Counted from the first letter of the stretch, positions 26,172 through 35,864 are shown. The stretch is 64,000 nucleotides of DNA from Dyella sp. AtDHG13 (GCF_003201105.1 NZ_QICJ01000009.1:62001-126000), one strand, 5' to 3'. A program made the numbers and translations. Notes: generated by a model from the sequence alone, not told the origin.

Positions 26172-26966
26172 TCAGATCGGCGTATCAGCCACACCGCCGT
26201 CTGCGCGCAACGCCGCACCGGTGGTGCCCGAAGACAACGGTGAGCAGGTGTAGAGCACCAGGTTGGCGACTTCCTGGGCCGTCTGGAACCGCTTGGTGAT
26301 GGATGAGGGACGTAGGGTCTTGAGCACTTCGGTGCCCACCTCTTCCAAGTTCTTGCCCGTGCGCTCGGTTTCCGCCTTCAGCATGGCCTCGACACCTTCG
26401 CTCAAGGTGGGACCGGGCAGCACCGCGTTCACGGTCACGCCGGTGCCGGCCATGCGCTTGGCCAATCCGCGCGACAAGCCCAGCACGGCCGTCTTGGTGG
26501 TGGCGTAGTGGAGCATGTCCGGTGGCGTGCTGATACCGCATTCCGAATCGATGAAGACGACACGCCCCCAGTTTCGCTCGCGCATGGCGGGTAGGTAGGC
26601 ACGCGATAGCCGGACGCCAGACATGACATTGACGGCCCAGTAACGGTTCCAGGTGTCGTCGCTGACATCGAAGAAGTCGACTGTCTCGAAGATGGCGGCG
26701 TTGTTCACCAGGATGTCACACCGGGGAACCTCCGCAACGAGGTGAGCACAGCCCTCTGCGGAAGCCAGGTCCGCCGCCACGCCGCGCACCGTGGCGCCGG
26801 GGTGCGCAGCGTGGAGCTTGGTCACGGCGGCGTCGACCCTGGTCTCGTCGCGGTCATTGATGACGACCTCTGCGCCCTCTGCCAATAGCGAGCCGGCAAT
26901 GGCCATGCCGATCCCCTGAGCCGCACCGGTCACGACAGCGATCTTTCCGTTCAAATTGAATTGCAT
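26172..26966 (-). CDS. SDR family NAD(P)-dependent oxidoreductase
   Basis: A 264-residue classical short-chain dehydrogenase. The cofactor motif TGAAQGIG is at residues 14-21 and NNAA near 88. The catalytic set is Ser in VVFIDSECG, Tyr in MLHYATTK and Lys four residues later (near 155-159). A C-terminal GGVADTPI ends the fold. AGAAGGA precedes the ATG. It is the third minus-strand gene of a set divergent from a LysR regulator and is separated from the hydrolase upstream by 179 bases, so cotranscription is uncertain. The substrate is unknown. Confidence 0.9.
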   Translation of the reverse strand: MQFNLNGKIAVVTGAAQGIGMAIAGSLLAEGAEVVINDRDETRVDAAVTKLHAAHPGATVRGVAADLASAEGCAHLVAEVPRCDILVNNAAIFETVDFFDVSDDTWNRYWAVNVMSGVRLSRAYLPAMRERNWGRVVFIDSECGISTPPDMLHYATTKTAVLGLSRGLAKRMAGTGVTVNAVLPGPTLSEGVEAMLKAETERTGKNLEEVGTEVLKTLRPSSITKRFQTAQEVANLVLYTCSPLSSGTTGAALRADGGVADTPI

Positions 26967-27145
26967 GGTGCATTCCTTCTGATGCCGTTGCGGAACGGTT
27001 ATTCAGCCCGCAGCAGCGTAAATGTTGATGCCGGTTGGCCCATCCGACAGATTCCACAAGGGCTCGCTCCGCTTGTCCCGGGATCGATGGCGTAACAACG
27101 CACACCGATCTCGTGAACGTGCAGATAGGTTTGCTGCCACTCGTC

Positions 27146-28087
27146 TCACAGCCCCAGGTGCTGTTTGTAGAAAGGCACCAGTTGGGACAATGCCTGGCCG
27201 GTAGCATCAGGCTGGTCGTAGAGATCGTAATGACTGGCACCCGGCACGATCTGGATCGACTTCTGCGTTGAGCGGGCGCGACGATACAGTTCCAGGCCAT
27301 CCGCGTAGGAACCGAAGGCACCCGGCACGCCGCCGAAGACCACGTGCAGCGGCTGCGTCAGCAGCTTTTCGGCCAGATGGAAAGCATCCCACCCCAGTGC
27401 AGCCCCGGTGCTGGTGAGGCGCAGCTTGTTGGGCGAGCCGGGCTGCTGGCCGCGCGGCGTCAGGTAGTAGTCGATGGCGTTGATCATGTCCACGTCGTTG
27501 ACGCCAGCCTTCTCGCGTTCGGCCTGATTGGCGAAGGGGATATAACCCACGATCAAGGGAGTGGCGCCGCGCGCTTCAGCCGTGCGTTGCTTGCCGATCG
27601 CCTCTAGCGTTTTCAGCGCTGCATCGGGCGACATATCACCGTCGCGCATCATGCGGCCGTAGTTGGTGGCAACCACGGTGCCCACCGCTTTAATGCGCTT
27701 TTCGGTCATGGCCACATTGGCGGCATAGGCCCCGCCGCCGCACACGCCAAGTACACCGATCTTGTCTTCATCCACGTAAGGCAGCGTGACCAAGTAGTCC
27801 ACGGCGCAACGGAAGTCCTCCACGCGCATGCCGGGATCTTCGCTGTACTTCGGCTCGCCGCCGCTCACTCCCTGCGTAGAGGCGTCGAAGGCCAGTGTGA
27901 TGAAGCCTTCCTTGGTCAACGCTTCACCGTAGATGCTGCCCGACGTTTGCTCCTTGCAACTGCTGATGGGGTGGGCGCAGATGATGGCTGCGTATTTCTT
28001 GGCCGGATCGAACCCTTCGGGCAGGCGCAATGTGGCAGCCACGTCCCAACTGCGGTTCTTGAAAGTGACGGATTGCTTTTGGCTCAT
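27146..28087 (-). CDS. Alpha/beta hydrolase, dienelactone-hydrolase-like with Cys nucleophile
   Basis: A 313-residue alpha/beta-hydrolase. The nucleophile elbow reads GVCGGGAY near residue 118, with Cys where most hydrolases have Ser, as in dienelactone hydrolase. The catalytic His is in GASHYDLYDQP near 288. AAGGAG lies six bases before the ATG. It is a paralogue of the next gene upstream: both begin TFKN..WDVA..LRLP..FDP and share MRVEDF/V, LPYVD.DKIGVLG.C.GG and NYG.M. This family includes YcjY-like proteins of unknown substrate. The 27-base gap to the upstream paralogue points to an operon under the LysR regulator at 29141. Confidence 0.88.
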   Translation of the reverse strand: MSQKQSVTFKNRSWDVAATLRLPEGFDPAKKYAAIICAHPISSCKEQTSGSIYGEALTKEGFITLAFDASTQGVSGGEPKYSEDPGMRVEDFRCAVDYLVTLPYVDEDKIGVLGVCGGGAYAANVAMTEKRIKAVGTVVATNYGRMMRDGDMSPDAALKTLEAIGKQRTAEARGATPLIVGYIPFANQAEREKAGVNDVDMINAIDYYLTPRGQQPGSPNKLRLTSTGAALGWDAFHLAEKLLTQPLHVVFGGVPGAFGSYADGLELYRRARSTQKSIQIVPGASHYDLYDQPDATGQALSQLVPFYKQHLGL

Positions 28088-28114
28088 GAGATGCTCCTTT
28101 GGGAGTGCCTGTAC

Positions 28115-29026
28115 TTACAGGTGGGTCTTGAAGAACGGCGCCAACTTGCCCACGGCGGCTTCCACCATCGCGGGCTGGTCGTACATGGCCATGTGGGTGC
28201 CGCCTTCGACGACCAGCAGATCCTTGTTTTTGCTGGCAGCACGGCGAAACAGGTCCTCGCTCATCCAGCGCGTGCCGGCCATGCTGCCGGCGATGATCTG
28301 CACCGGCTGGGTCAGGAACAGTTCGACGTTGTTGAAGGCGTCGTAGGTCACCAGTTGCGCCAGGCTGCGCGTGGTCAGCTTGCCGGGGGCATTGCGGTGT
28401 TGGGCTCGCGGTGTGCGGTAGTAGTCGTAGGCCTCGGCGAAGTCGGGATGGATCTTGGCCGCGTTCTCGCGATCGTCGGGCACCGTGGGCAGGTACTGCG
28501 TGGGCTCGCCATTGGCTTCCGCGGAACGGGCCGCGGCTGCCAAGTCGCGCAGGGCCAGGCAATCCTGCGGCTTGGCGGTATTGTCCCAACCGTGCCGGTA
28601 CATCTGGCCATAGTTCACGGCGCTTACCGTGCCCAGCGCCTTGATGCGGCTATCGATCACGGTGGCGTTGGTCGCATAGCCACCGCCCGCGCAAATACCC
28701 AGCACGCCGATGCGCTCCTTGTCCACATAGGGCAAGGTGCTCAGGTAGTCGATGGCGGCGCTCACGTCCTCCACGCGCATGTTGGGGTTTTCCAGATGGC
28801 GCGGCTCGCCCGTGCTGTCGCCCTGGAAAGTGGCGTCATAGGCCAGCGTGACGAAGCCCTGTGCGGCCAGCTTTTCCGCATACAGGCCGCCGGTTTGCTC
28901 CTTCACGCCGCCTGCGGGATGCACGCAGACGATGGCCGCGTATTGGCGGCTCGGATCGAAATCCGCGGGCAGGCGCAAAATACCTGCCACGTCCCACACG
29001 TAGTTCTTGAATGTCACAGCTTCCAT
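28115..29026 (-). CDS. Alpha/beta hydrolase, dienelactone-hydrolase-like (paralogue)
   Basis: A 303-residue alpha/beta-hydrolase. The start at 29026 is chosen because AGGAGG sits nine bases upstream and the amino-terminal MEAVTFKNYVWDVAGILRLP aligns with the neighbouring paralogue. The nucleophile elbow is GICAGGGY, again with Cys in place of Ser. The terminal histidine is in GGTHMAMYDQP near residue 276. It is the first gene of the operon, 114 bases from the divergent LysR gene. The two paralogues may act on related cyclic esters or serve as subunits; the function is unknown. Confidence 0.88.
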   Translation of the reverse strand: MEAVTFKNYVWDVAGILRLPADFDPSRQYAAIVCVHPAGGVKEQTGGLYAEKLAAQGFVTLAYDATFQGDSTGEPRHLENPNMRVEDVSAAIDYLSTLPYVDKERIGVLGICAGGGYATNATVIDSRIKALGTVSAVNYGQMYRHGWDNTAKPQDCLALRDLAAAARSAEANGEPTQYLPTVPDDRENAAKIHPDFAEAYDYYRTPRAQHRNAPGKLTTRSLAQLVTYDAFNNVELFLTQPVQIIAGSMAGTRWMSEDLFRRAASKNKDLLVVEGGTHMAMYDQPAMVEAAVGKLAPFFKTHL

Positions 29027-29123
29027 CGCGGCCTCCTGATTTCCCGGCATCCATCGATGCCACCGGGAGATACGGTAAGCCTTGGCCACCATGCTGATAA
29101 TCCGCCAAAATACGAACCTCATC

Positions 29124-29138
29124 ATAAGCTGGTCTTAT
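29124..29138. promoter_or_regulatory. Candidate LysR-type binding site
   Basis: ATAAG-CTGGT-CTTAT is a perfect five-base inverted repeat that satisfies the T-N11-A rule for LysR-type regulators. It lies in the 114-base divergent promoter region, two bases upstream of the LysR start codon. That position fits autorepression better than activation of the divergent operon. Confidence 0.55.
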
Positions 29139-29140
29139 CA

Positions 29141-30040
29141 ATGAACGGGCATCAGCTCAAAGACCTGGTGGCATTCCTGACCGTCGCAGAAGAAGCCAGC
29201 TTCACGCGAGCGGCCGCCAAGCTCGGCGTCTCGCAATCTGCTCTGAGCCAGACCATCCGAGGACTGGAAGCACGACTGGGCCTGCGCCTGCTTTCGCGCA
29301 CCACGCGCAGCGTGTCGTTGACGCCGGCTGGCGAGCGGCTGCTGGGGTTCATCGGCCCGGCGATGGGCCAGATCGATGCGGGCCTGGAGGAGATCACCGA
29401 ACTGCGCGACAAGCCCGCGGGCACCATCCGCCTCAACGCCGACGAATACGCGATGCACAACGTGCTGCAGCCGGCCCTCACCCGCTTCCTGCCGCAATAT
29501 CCGGACATCCGGGTCGAGCTCACCATCGACTACGGACTTACCGACATCGTCAGCGGCCGCTATGACGCAGGCGTTCGTCGCGGTGGTCTGGTGGCCAAGG
29601 ACATGATCGCCGTACAGATCAGCTCGGCGCATCCGATGGCGGTCGTCGGATCGCCGGCCTACTTTGCCAAACGCCAGGTGCCGAAGCACCCGCGCGACCT
29701 GACTGAACACACCTGCATCAATCTCCGCCTGCCGACCCACGGTGAATACTTCGCCTGGGTGTTTACAAAAGCTGGCCGGGAGCAGCGCGTCAAAGTGGAT
29801 GGTCAGTTCATCAGCAACAGCATCGCCTCAGCACGGGATGCCGCACTGAATGGGCTTGGCTTGGCCTATCTGCCGCTGGCCTACATGCAGGCACACCTGG
29901 TCGCGGGGCAATTGGTTGAGGTGCTTTCAAGCTGGCGCAAGACCTTCGAGCCTTACCATCTCTATTACCCGAGCCGCAGACACCCCTCGCCCGCCTTCTC
30001 ATTGCTGGTCGACGCCTTGCGCTACACAGGACAGGCATGA
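29141..30040 (+). CDS. LysR-family transcriptional regulator
   Basis: A 299-residue LysR protein. The winged helix-turn-helix occupies residues 1-62 (LVAFLTVAEEASFTRAAAKLGVSQSALSQTIRGLEARLGLRLLSRTTRSVSLT). The substrate-binding domain begins near residue 90 (GTIRLNADEYAM). It resembles LysR proteins encoded beside oxidoreductases and dienelactone-hydrolase-like enzymes. It is divergent from the two-hydrolase operon and presumably controls it. The start has no strong ribosome-binding site and sits almost on the candidate operator, which suggests a very short leader. Confidence 0.92.
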   Translation: MNGHQLKDLVAFLTVAEEASFTRAAAKLGVSQSALSQTIRGLEARLGLRLLSRTTRSVSLTPAGERLLGFIGPAMGQIDAGLEEITELRDKPAGTIRLNADEYAMHNVLQPALTRFLPQYPDIRVELTIDYGLTDIVSGRYDAGVRRGGLVAKDMIAVQISSAHPMAVVGSPAYFAKRQVPKHPRDLTEHTCINLRLPTHGEYFAWVFTKAGREQRVKVDGQFISNSIASARDAALNGLGLAYLPLAYMQAHLVAGQLVEVLSSWRKTFEPYHLYYPSRRHPSPAFSLLVDALRYTGQA

Positions 30041-30596
30041 GGCACACGGAGACCATGGCCGGCGATTTCAAAGGTGTCCTCTACTTGTAAAAGCAGTTCC
30101 ATGGTGCTCTTGCGCTCCCCTACTCGCCGAAATGCAATGTCCGCCGTAGGTCGGAAGCGGGCCTTTCCAGGATATGGCCCCAAGCCCCTCCCCCCCTATG
30201 GTCAGCCCCGTGGGTGTTCAGTGGTTGCCCGAAATGGTGCTCAGTCCGGCCGGAATTCCCACACGGATGAGCCGACGTGTTGCGCCTGACTCAGAAGCAG
30301 CGTGCGCGCCGATGGCTCAAGACACTCATAAACCATGACGTCTTAGAAGGCGCGAACCTTGAAGTCCCATCCAGTCGCGCGCTGACGCAACGCGTGCTGT
30401 CATCAGTTGTCATGTCCATCGTTTCATTCGCACGCATGCACGCCGTAGGCGAAATGCGCCGGACACAAAACTGTGCGGAATTCCGCATGCGATTTCCGCA
30501 AATGACACAAGACGCTTCCTCCATGTGACGGCAGGATGAAATACAGCGCGGTGGATCGCCGCCGCACGAGATGCTCAGACTGGTCGGGGAGGACAC
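30041..30596. other. 556-base intergenic region before the GH127 gene
   Basis: No convincing gene is visible. Local base composition is lower in GC than its surroundings from about 30340 to 30530. The distal part carries a 14-base palindrome and a TTCCGCA direct repeat (30474-30503), which probably mark the promoter-operator of the GH127/TonB-receptor operon. Short open frames here have no recognisable product. Confidence 0.6.
30474..30503. promoter_or_regulatory. Palindrome and direct repeat upstream of GH127 gene
   Basis: TGCGGAATTCCGCA (30474-30487) is a perfect 14-base palindrome. Its right half TTCCGCA is repeated directly at 30497-30503. The site is about 95 bases upstream of the GH127 start, inside an AT-richer patch, which suits an operator or activator site. 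No regulator gene is adjacent. Confidence 0.5.
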
Positions 30597-32558
30597 ATGC
30601 CTGAACGCGTCGACCACCGCAGACGCTTCCTGAAGCGCGCAGCGACGACGCTCGCCTCGCTGGCGGTGCTGCCCAAGGCGATGGCGCTTGCACCCGATGT
30701 CGCCGACACGGCCACACCCGCGAGCGCCAGCCTTGCCACGGCCGTGCAGGATAAGCCGGTACGCCGCGTACAGCCCTTCGATCTGCGCCAGGTGCGCCTG
30801 CTCGACAGCGAATTCTCCCGCGCCGCGGCCATCAACCAGCGCTACCTGCACACGCTGCCGGTCGATCGGCTGGCCCATGCGTTCCGCGTGCAGGCGGGCA
30901 TCGCCTCCACCGCGCAACCGCTCGGTGGCTGGGAAAAACCCGACTGCGAACTGCGCGGCCACTTTGCTGGCGGCCACTATCTCTCCGCGGTGGCCCTGGC
31001 CTATGCCAGCACCGGCGACACGGAGCTGAAGCAGCGCGGCGATCAACTGGTGGCCGCGCTGGCGGCCTGCCAGCAGCCGAATGGATACCTGAGCGCGTTT
31101 CCTGAGAGCTTCTTCGACCGGCTGAGCAGCGGCCAGAAGGTGTGGGCGCCGTTCTATACGATTCACAAGATTCTCGCCGGCATGCTCGACATGCACGAGT
31201 ACGCCGGCAATGCGCAGGCGCTGCAGGTCGCCGTGGGTATCGGCAACTGGACGGTGCGCTGGCTCAACGGTTTTTCCGATGCGCAGATGGCGCACATCCT
31301 CAAGACCGAATACGGCGGCATGAACGACGGCCTGTATCAGCTCTACGCCATCACCGGCAACGAGCGTTACCTGGATGCCGCCCATCGGTTCGACCAGGCA
31401 TCGCTGTTCGATCCGCTGGCCGGCCATCGCGATGAGCTGCAAGGCCTGCACAGCAATACGCAGATACCCAAGATCCTGGGCGCGGCGCGCCGCTACGAGT
31501 TGACGGGCGAGCCGCGCTACCGGCGCATCGCGGAGTTCTTCTGGGAAACGGTCACGCGCCAACGCACCTACGCCACGGGCGGTTCGAGCAACGACGAGTT
31601 CTGGAACACGCCGCCCGGCGACCTCAAGGGTCAACTTGGCCTCTACAGCGCTGAGTGCTGCGTGGCCTACAACCTGATGAAGCTGACGCGCCACGTCTAT
31701 GCGTGGAATGGCGACCCTCGCGCTTTCGACTACTACGAGCGCACGCTCTACAACGCGCGGCTGGGCACGCAGGACGGCGACGGCATGAAGCTTTACTACT
31801 ACCCGCTGCAGCCGGGCGCCGCGAAGTTCTACAACTCGCCCACGGATTCGTTCTGGTGTTGCACCGGCACGGGCGCCGAAGAGTTCGCGCGCTTCAACGA
31901 CAACATCTACTTCCACGACGGCGACGATCTTTACGTCAATCTGTTCATCCCCTCGGAACTGCATTGGCCGGAACGCAAGCTGCGCTTGCGCCAGGAAACC
32001 GCCTTCCCTCGCGAAGCCCTTACGCGGTTGCGGCTGACGCTCGCCGAGCCGGCCACGTTCGCGCTGAATCTTCGCGTGCCTGGCTGGATCGGCCATGGCG
32101 CGCGCGTACGCATCAACGGCCAGCCGCTGGATGTGCTTGCCTCGCCCGGAAGCTATCTGACGCTTCAGCGTTCATGGCACGACGGCGACCAGATCGAGCT
32201 GGAGCTGCCCATGCAGCTGGATACCGTCTCGCTACCCGGCGACGACCATCTGCAGGCGGCGCTCTACGGTCCGCTGGTGCTGGCGGCGCGTCTGGGCGAC
32301 AAGGGCCTGACCCACGACATGCAGTACTGCGGCTACGACGCGGCGCCCAAGCCCGAGCCCAAGCCATGGCCGGCGCCACGTGTCACCGCAGGTGATGCGG
32401 AGAAAGCGCCCTGGCTGAAGGTGCTGTCCGTGCAGGATCTTCGCTTCGAGGCACAGACGCGCGACGGCAAGCTGGCCGTCGTTCCGCTCAATCAGGTGCA
32501 TGGCGAACGCTACGCCGTGTACTGGCAGCAGGAAACCGGCGCACTCGGCAACGGCTGA
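30597..32558 (+). CDS. GH127-family (DUF1680) beta-L-arabinofuranosidase-type glycoside hydrolase
   Basis: A 653-residue exported enzyme. A Tat-type signal opens it (HRRRFLKRAATTLASLAVLP). The catalytic (alpha/alpha)6 barrel follows, with E353-C-C355 (YSAECCVAYN) and C421-C422 (FWCCTGTGAEE), matching the Glu-x-Cys and Cys-Cys zinc/nucleophile set of HypBA1. E334 is a candidate acid/base. GH127 enzymes remove beta-L-arabinofuranose from hydroxyproline-linked arabinan of plant extensins and from other glycans. It precedes a TonB-dependent receptor by 171 bases, forming a small utilisation locus. Tat export agrees with periplasmic metal-enzyme assembly. Confidence 0.92.
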   Translation: MPERVDHRRRFLKRAATTLASLAVLPKAMALAPDVADTATPASASLATAVQDKPVRRVQPFDLRQVRLLDSEFSRAAAINQRYLHTLPVDRLAHAFRVQAGIASTAQPLGGWEKPDCELRGHFAGGHYLSAVALAYASTGDTELKQRGDQLVAALAACQQPNGYLSAFPESFFDRLSSGQKVWAPFYTIHKILAGMLDMHEYAGNAQALQVAVGIGNWTVRWLNGFSDAQMAHILKTEYGGMNDGLYQLYAITGNERYLDAAHRFDQASLFDPLAGHRDELQGLHSNTQIPKILGAARRYELTGEPRYRRIAEFFWETVTRQRTYATGGSSNDEFWNTPPGDLKGQLGLYSAECCVAYNLMKLTRHVYAWNGDPRAFDYYERTLYNARLGTQDGDGMKLYYYPLQPGAAKFYNSPTDSFWCCTGTGAEEFARFNDNIYFHDGDDLYVNLFIPSELHWPERKLRLRQETAFPREALTRLRLTLAEPATFALNLRVPGWIGHGARVRINGQPLDVLASPGSYLTLQRSWHDGDQIELELPMQLDTVSLPGDDHLQAALYGPLVLAARLGDKGLTHDMQYCGYDAAPKPEPKPWPAPRVTAGDAEKAPWLKVLSVQDLRFEAQTRDGKLAVVPLNQVHGERYAVYWQQETGALGNG

Positions 32559-32729
32559 GAACGTCAACCTGCCCGTCGCCACCACGGCGGGCGATCACGG
32601 AGTGCACGGCGCTCGCGCTGTCGCGCTTCAACGGCAGAACGATCCGGTTGGGCGCATGCCCGGCCTGGCGGCGTGTTGCCTGCCGAAATGGCTCCTTACC
32701 CGAAGTCGACCTGTCACGCGAGGAATCCC

Positions 32730-35621
32730 ATGCATCCCACGTACGACCCGCCGTCTGCATTTCGATTCACACCGCTCGCCCTGGCCTTGATGACGCCGTT
32801 CGCGCTCATGGCGGCCTTGCTGCCTTCCACCGTTTTCGCCCAGCAAGCTGCGCCGGCCACCGACAGCGCATCTGCCAGCACGGACAAGGCCAAGACACTC
32901 GAAAGCGTGACGGTCACCGGCTCGCGCATCCGCCGCGTGGACGTGGAAACCGCGAACCCGGTGGTGACGGTCGACCGTTCGCAGATCGCCGCCAGCGGCA
33001 AGGCCACGCTGGGCGACGTGGTGCAGGAACTGCCATCGATCGCGGGCAATGCCACCAATGCCAATACCAACAACGGCGGCGGCACCGGCGCGGCCACGAT
33101 CTCGCTGCGCGGCATGGGCGACAAGCGCACGCTGATCCTCGTCAATGGCGTGCGCCTGGCCTACAACGACGTCAACAGCATCCCGGCGAACATGATCGAC
33201 CGCGTGGAAGTGCTGAGCGACGGCGCCTCGGCCATCTATGGCTCCGACGCCATCGGCGGCGTTGTGAACTTCATCCTCCGGGACAAGTTCAACGGCGTGC
33301 AGTTCTCCGGCGATTTCGGCGAGAGCAGCCACGGCGATGGCTTCCGCCGCAACTTCTCCCTTACCGCCGGCCATACCGGCGAGCGCGGCAGCATCGTGGC
33401 CGGCATCGACCACCAGAGCCTGGACGCGGTATCAGCCAGCGCCCGCGCGTTTTCGCGCGACGCGCTCAATCTCACCGACGGGAAGGTGATCGTGAGCGGA
33501 TCGTCCGCCACGCCGTCGGGCTCCATCACCCTGCCCCGCGCGGTGGCCGGCCAGATCGGCTGCGGCTCGCGCGTGTCGCTCAACCCCGGCGTCAGCGGCG
33601 CCACCACGCTCAACGACTATCACTGCTACAGCAACGCGGACACCTACAATTACCAGGGCGACAACATCCTGCAGACGCCGCAGGAGCGCAACAGCCTGTT
33701 CCTGATTGGCAAGTACAAGCTGACGGACGCCGTGGAGTCGTATGCCAACTTCTACTACACCAAGACCCAGTCCGATTCGCAGATCGCGCCGGTGCCGGTG
33801 TTCGCCAACGGCGACAACTTCGTGGTGTCCGCGCAGAACTACTACAACCCGTTCGGCGTGAACTTCGGCACTGACCGCGTCACCGGCGACAGCTACGGCG
33901 ACTTCAACACGCGCTTCACCACGCTGGGCTACCGACGCTACGAATACAAGACCTACAACATGCAGTTCACGCCGGGGCTGCGCGGCAGCTTTGGCGACAG
34001 CTCCTGGCAGTGGGACGCCAATCTCAACTACGGCAAGGTGCGGCAGAAATCCGTCAACTACGGCTTTCTCGACTATGCGCAGCTTCAGCAGGGATTGGGC
34101 CCGTCGTATCTCGATGCCTCGACCGGCAAGGTGACCTGCGGCACGCCCGGCAACCCCATCGCCAACTGCACGCCGATCAATATCTTCAACGTCAACGACC
34201 CCACCACCATCGCTGCATTGCGCGACATCCAGCGCAACCCGACGGCCACCAACGACTACATCGTCAAGCAATTCGAAGCGAACGCGAACGGCAACCTGTT
34301 CAGTCTCCCCGCCGGCGAGGTGAGCCTTGCCACGGGTGTCTCCTATCGCAAGGAAAGCACCTCCACCAGGACCGATCCGCTGGCGGTTGGCGACGCCAAT
34401 GGCCTTTGCGGCATCGTGGAGTTCTGTACCACGGTGTTGTCGGGCAGCTTCAACGTGAAGGAAGCCTATGCGGAAGCCTTGTTCCCCTTGCTTGCGGACC
34501 AGCCCTGGGCGCAGGCGCTGAACATCACCGTGGGCTCGCGCTATTCCGACTACAGCACCGCCGGCAGCAACACCAGCAGCAAGGTGGCGCTGGAATGGCG
34601 GCCGATCCAGAACCTGCTGCTGCGTGGCACGGTGTCCCAGGTGTTCCGCGCGCCGAACATCAACGAACTGTATTCGGGCATCGCCAACGACTCGCCCACG
34701 GTCAACGACCCCTGCAACTTCTACACGGGCGGGCATGCGCAGGCTTGCGCCAACGTGCCCACCGATGGCAGCTACCAGCAGGCCAACCCGCAGATCTCCG
34801 CCAAGACGTCCGGCGCCGTGCCGGCCGGCTATCAACTCAAGCCCGAGCAGGGCAAGTCGTTCGACTTCGGCGTGGTGTACGACCCGCAGTGGCTGCCGGG
34901 CCTGTCGATGAGCGCGGACGTGTGGCGCATCAACCTCAACGACACCATCACGGCGATCTCGGCGCAGACGGTGCTCAACCAGTGCTACGCCAACGCATCC
35001 AGCCCGTTCTGCAGCTTCATCCACCGCTTCGATACCGGCAACATCAACTACGTGGCCGAGCCCACGGTGAACCTGGGCGCGCTATCCACCAAGGGCGTGG
35101 ACGGCACGCTGGCCTATCGCTTCGACGAAACGCGCTTGGGCCGCTTCAATGCGCGCCTGGACTGGACCTACGTGGCGCGCTACGACGTCAATCCCGATCC
35201 GGCGGACCCCACCGCGGTCACCATCCACAACGCCGGCAAGTACACCTATGCCTATGGCAACTTCCCCCGCTGGCGCGGCCTGGCCACGCTGAACTGGACG
35301 CGCGGCCCGTGGAGCGCGAGCTGGCGCATCCGTTACATCGGCCGCACGCAGGTGGGCAGCGCCGACGCGCAGCAGCAGCTGTCGGCGGATCTCTCGCTGC
35401 CGGCGGTGGTGCGCAAGGTGGGCGCGTATGCCTACCACAACGTCCAGGCCGGCTATGACTTCGCGCCGTGGCACACGCGGCTGGACTTGGGCATCGACAA
35501 CCTGACCGACAAGCAGCCGCCCCTGCTCTACCAGAACAACGTGACGAACTCGAACACCGACGTCGCCACCTACGACGTGATGGGCCGGTACTACTGGCTT
35601 CGCGCGACGGTGACGTTCTGA
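32730..35621 (+). CDS. TonB-dependent receptor
   Basis: A 963-residue outer-membrane transporter. The signal peptide runs to about residue 37 (LLPSTVFA|QQ). The TonB box region is LESVTVTGSRIRR (near 55), the plug domain about 60-190 (ATISLRGMGDKRTLILVNGVR, VLSDGASAIYGSDAIGGVVNF), and the 22-strand barrel ends in an aromatic residue (LRATVTF). No STN domain is present, so there is no sigma/anti-sigma signalling. GAGG eight bases before the ATG supports this start over an in-frame ATG at 32673. It lies downstream of the GH127 gene and likely imports arabinose-containing oligosaccharides. Confidence 0.93.
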   Translation: MHPTYDPPSAFRFTPLALALMTPFALMAALLPSTVFAQQAAPATDSASASTDKAKTLESVTVTGSRIRRVDVETANPVVTVDRSQIAASGKATLGDVVQELPSIAGNATNANTNNGGGTGAATISLRGMGDKRTLILVNGVRLAYNDVNSIPANMIDRVEVLSDGASAIYGSDAIGGVVNFILRDKFNGVQFSGDFGESSHGDGFRRNFSLTAGHTGERGSIVAGIDHQSLDAVSASARAFSRDALNLTDGKVIVSGSSATPSGSITLPRAVAGQIGCGSRVSLNPGVSGATTLNDYHCYSNADTYNYQGDNILQTPQERNSLFLIGKYKLTDAVESYANFYYTKTQSDSQIAPVPVFANGDNFVVSAQNYYNPFGVNFGTDRVTGDSYGDFNTRFTTLGYRRYEYKTYNMQFTPGLRGSFGDSSWQWDANLNYGKVRQKSVNYGFLDYAQLQQGLGPSYLDASTGKVTCGTPGNPIANCTPINIFNVNDPTTIAALRDIQRNPTATNDYIVKQFEANANGNLFSLPAGEVSLATGVSYRKESTSTRTDPLAVGDANGLCGIVEFCTTVLSGSFNVKEAYAEALFPLLADQPWAQALNITVGSRYSDYSTAGSNTSSKVALEWRPIQNLLLRGTVSQVFRAPNINELYSGIANDSPTVNDPCNFYTGGHAQACANVPTDGSYQQANPQISAKTSGAVPAGYQLKPEQGKSFDFGVVYDPQWLPGLSMSADVWRINLNDTITAISAQTVLNQCYANASSPFCSFIHRFDTGNINYVAEPTVNLGALSTKGVDGTLAYRFDETRLGRFNARLDWTYVARYDVNPDPADPTAVTIHNAGKYTYAYGNFPRWRGLATLNWTRGPWSASWRIRYIGRTQVGSADAQQQLSADLSLPAVVRKVGAYAYHNVQAGYDFAPWHTRLDLGIDNLTDKQPPLLYQNNVTNSNTDVATYDVMGRYYWLRATVTF

Positions 35622-35729
35622 CCAGCCGGCGTGCGGAGGCGAGCAAAAAACCTCCGTACGCCAGCCACTTGCGGCATCGCAACAACCCTCCGCCCGGGGA
35701 CGTACTAGACTATCGGACTAAATTCACCG

Positions 35730-35753
35730 CCCCGACCACTGGTCGGGGTTTTG
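35730..35753 (+). terminator. Intrinsic terminator after the TonB-receptor gene
   Basis: CCCCGACC-ACT-GGTCGGGG followed by TTTT gives a perfect eight-base stem with a three-base loop. It lies 108 bases past the receptor stop and 112 bases before leucine dehydrogenase. It could also act as an attenuator for the latter if a promoter lies further upstream. Confidence 0.8.
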
Positions 35754-35864
35754 ACTTTAAGGCCGTTGTTAGTAACCCGGCGGGGCCGCACTGGATCGAC
35801 CCCCGCCTCCATTCCTGCGGATGCCCGTCCCCACAGCACCGCCAAACGTGGAGTCTCCGTTCCA

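Noticed and set aside
27000-27145. Possible remnant gene between the SDR and hydrolase genes
   Set aside because: The 179-base gap has short open frames but no recognisable motif or codon-bias signal that distinguishes it from intergenic sequence.
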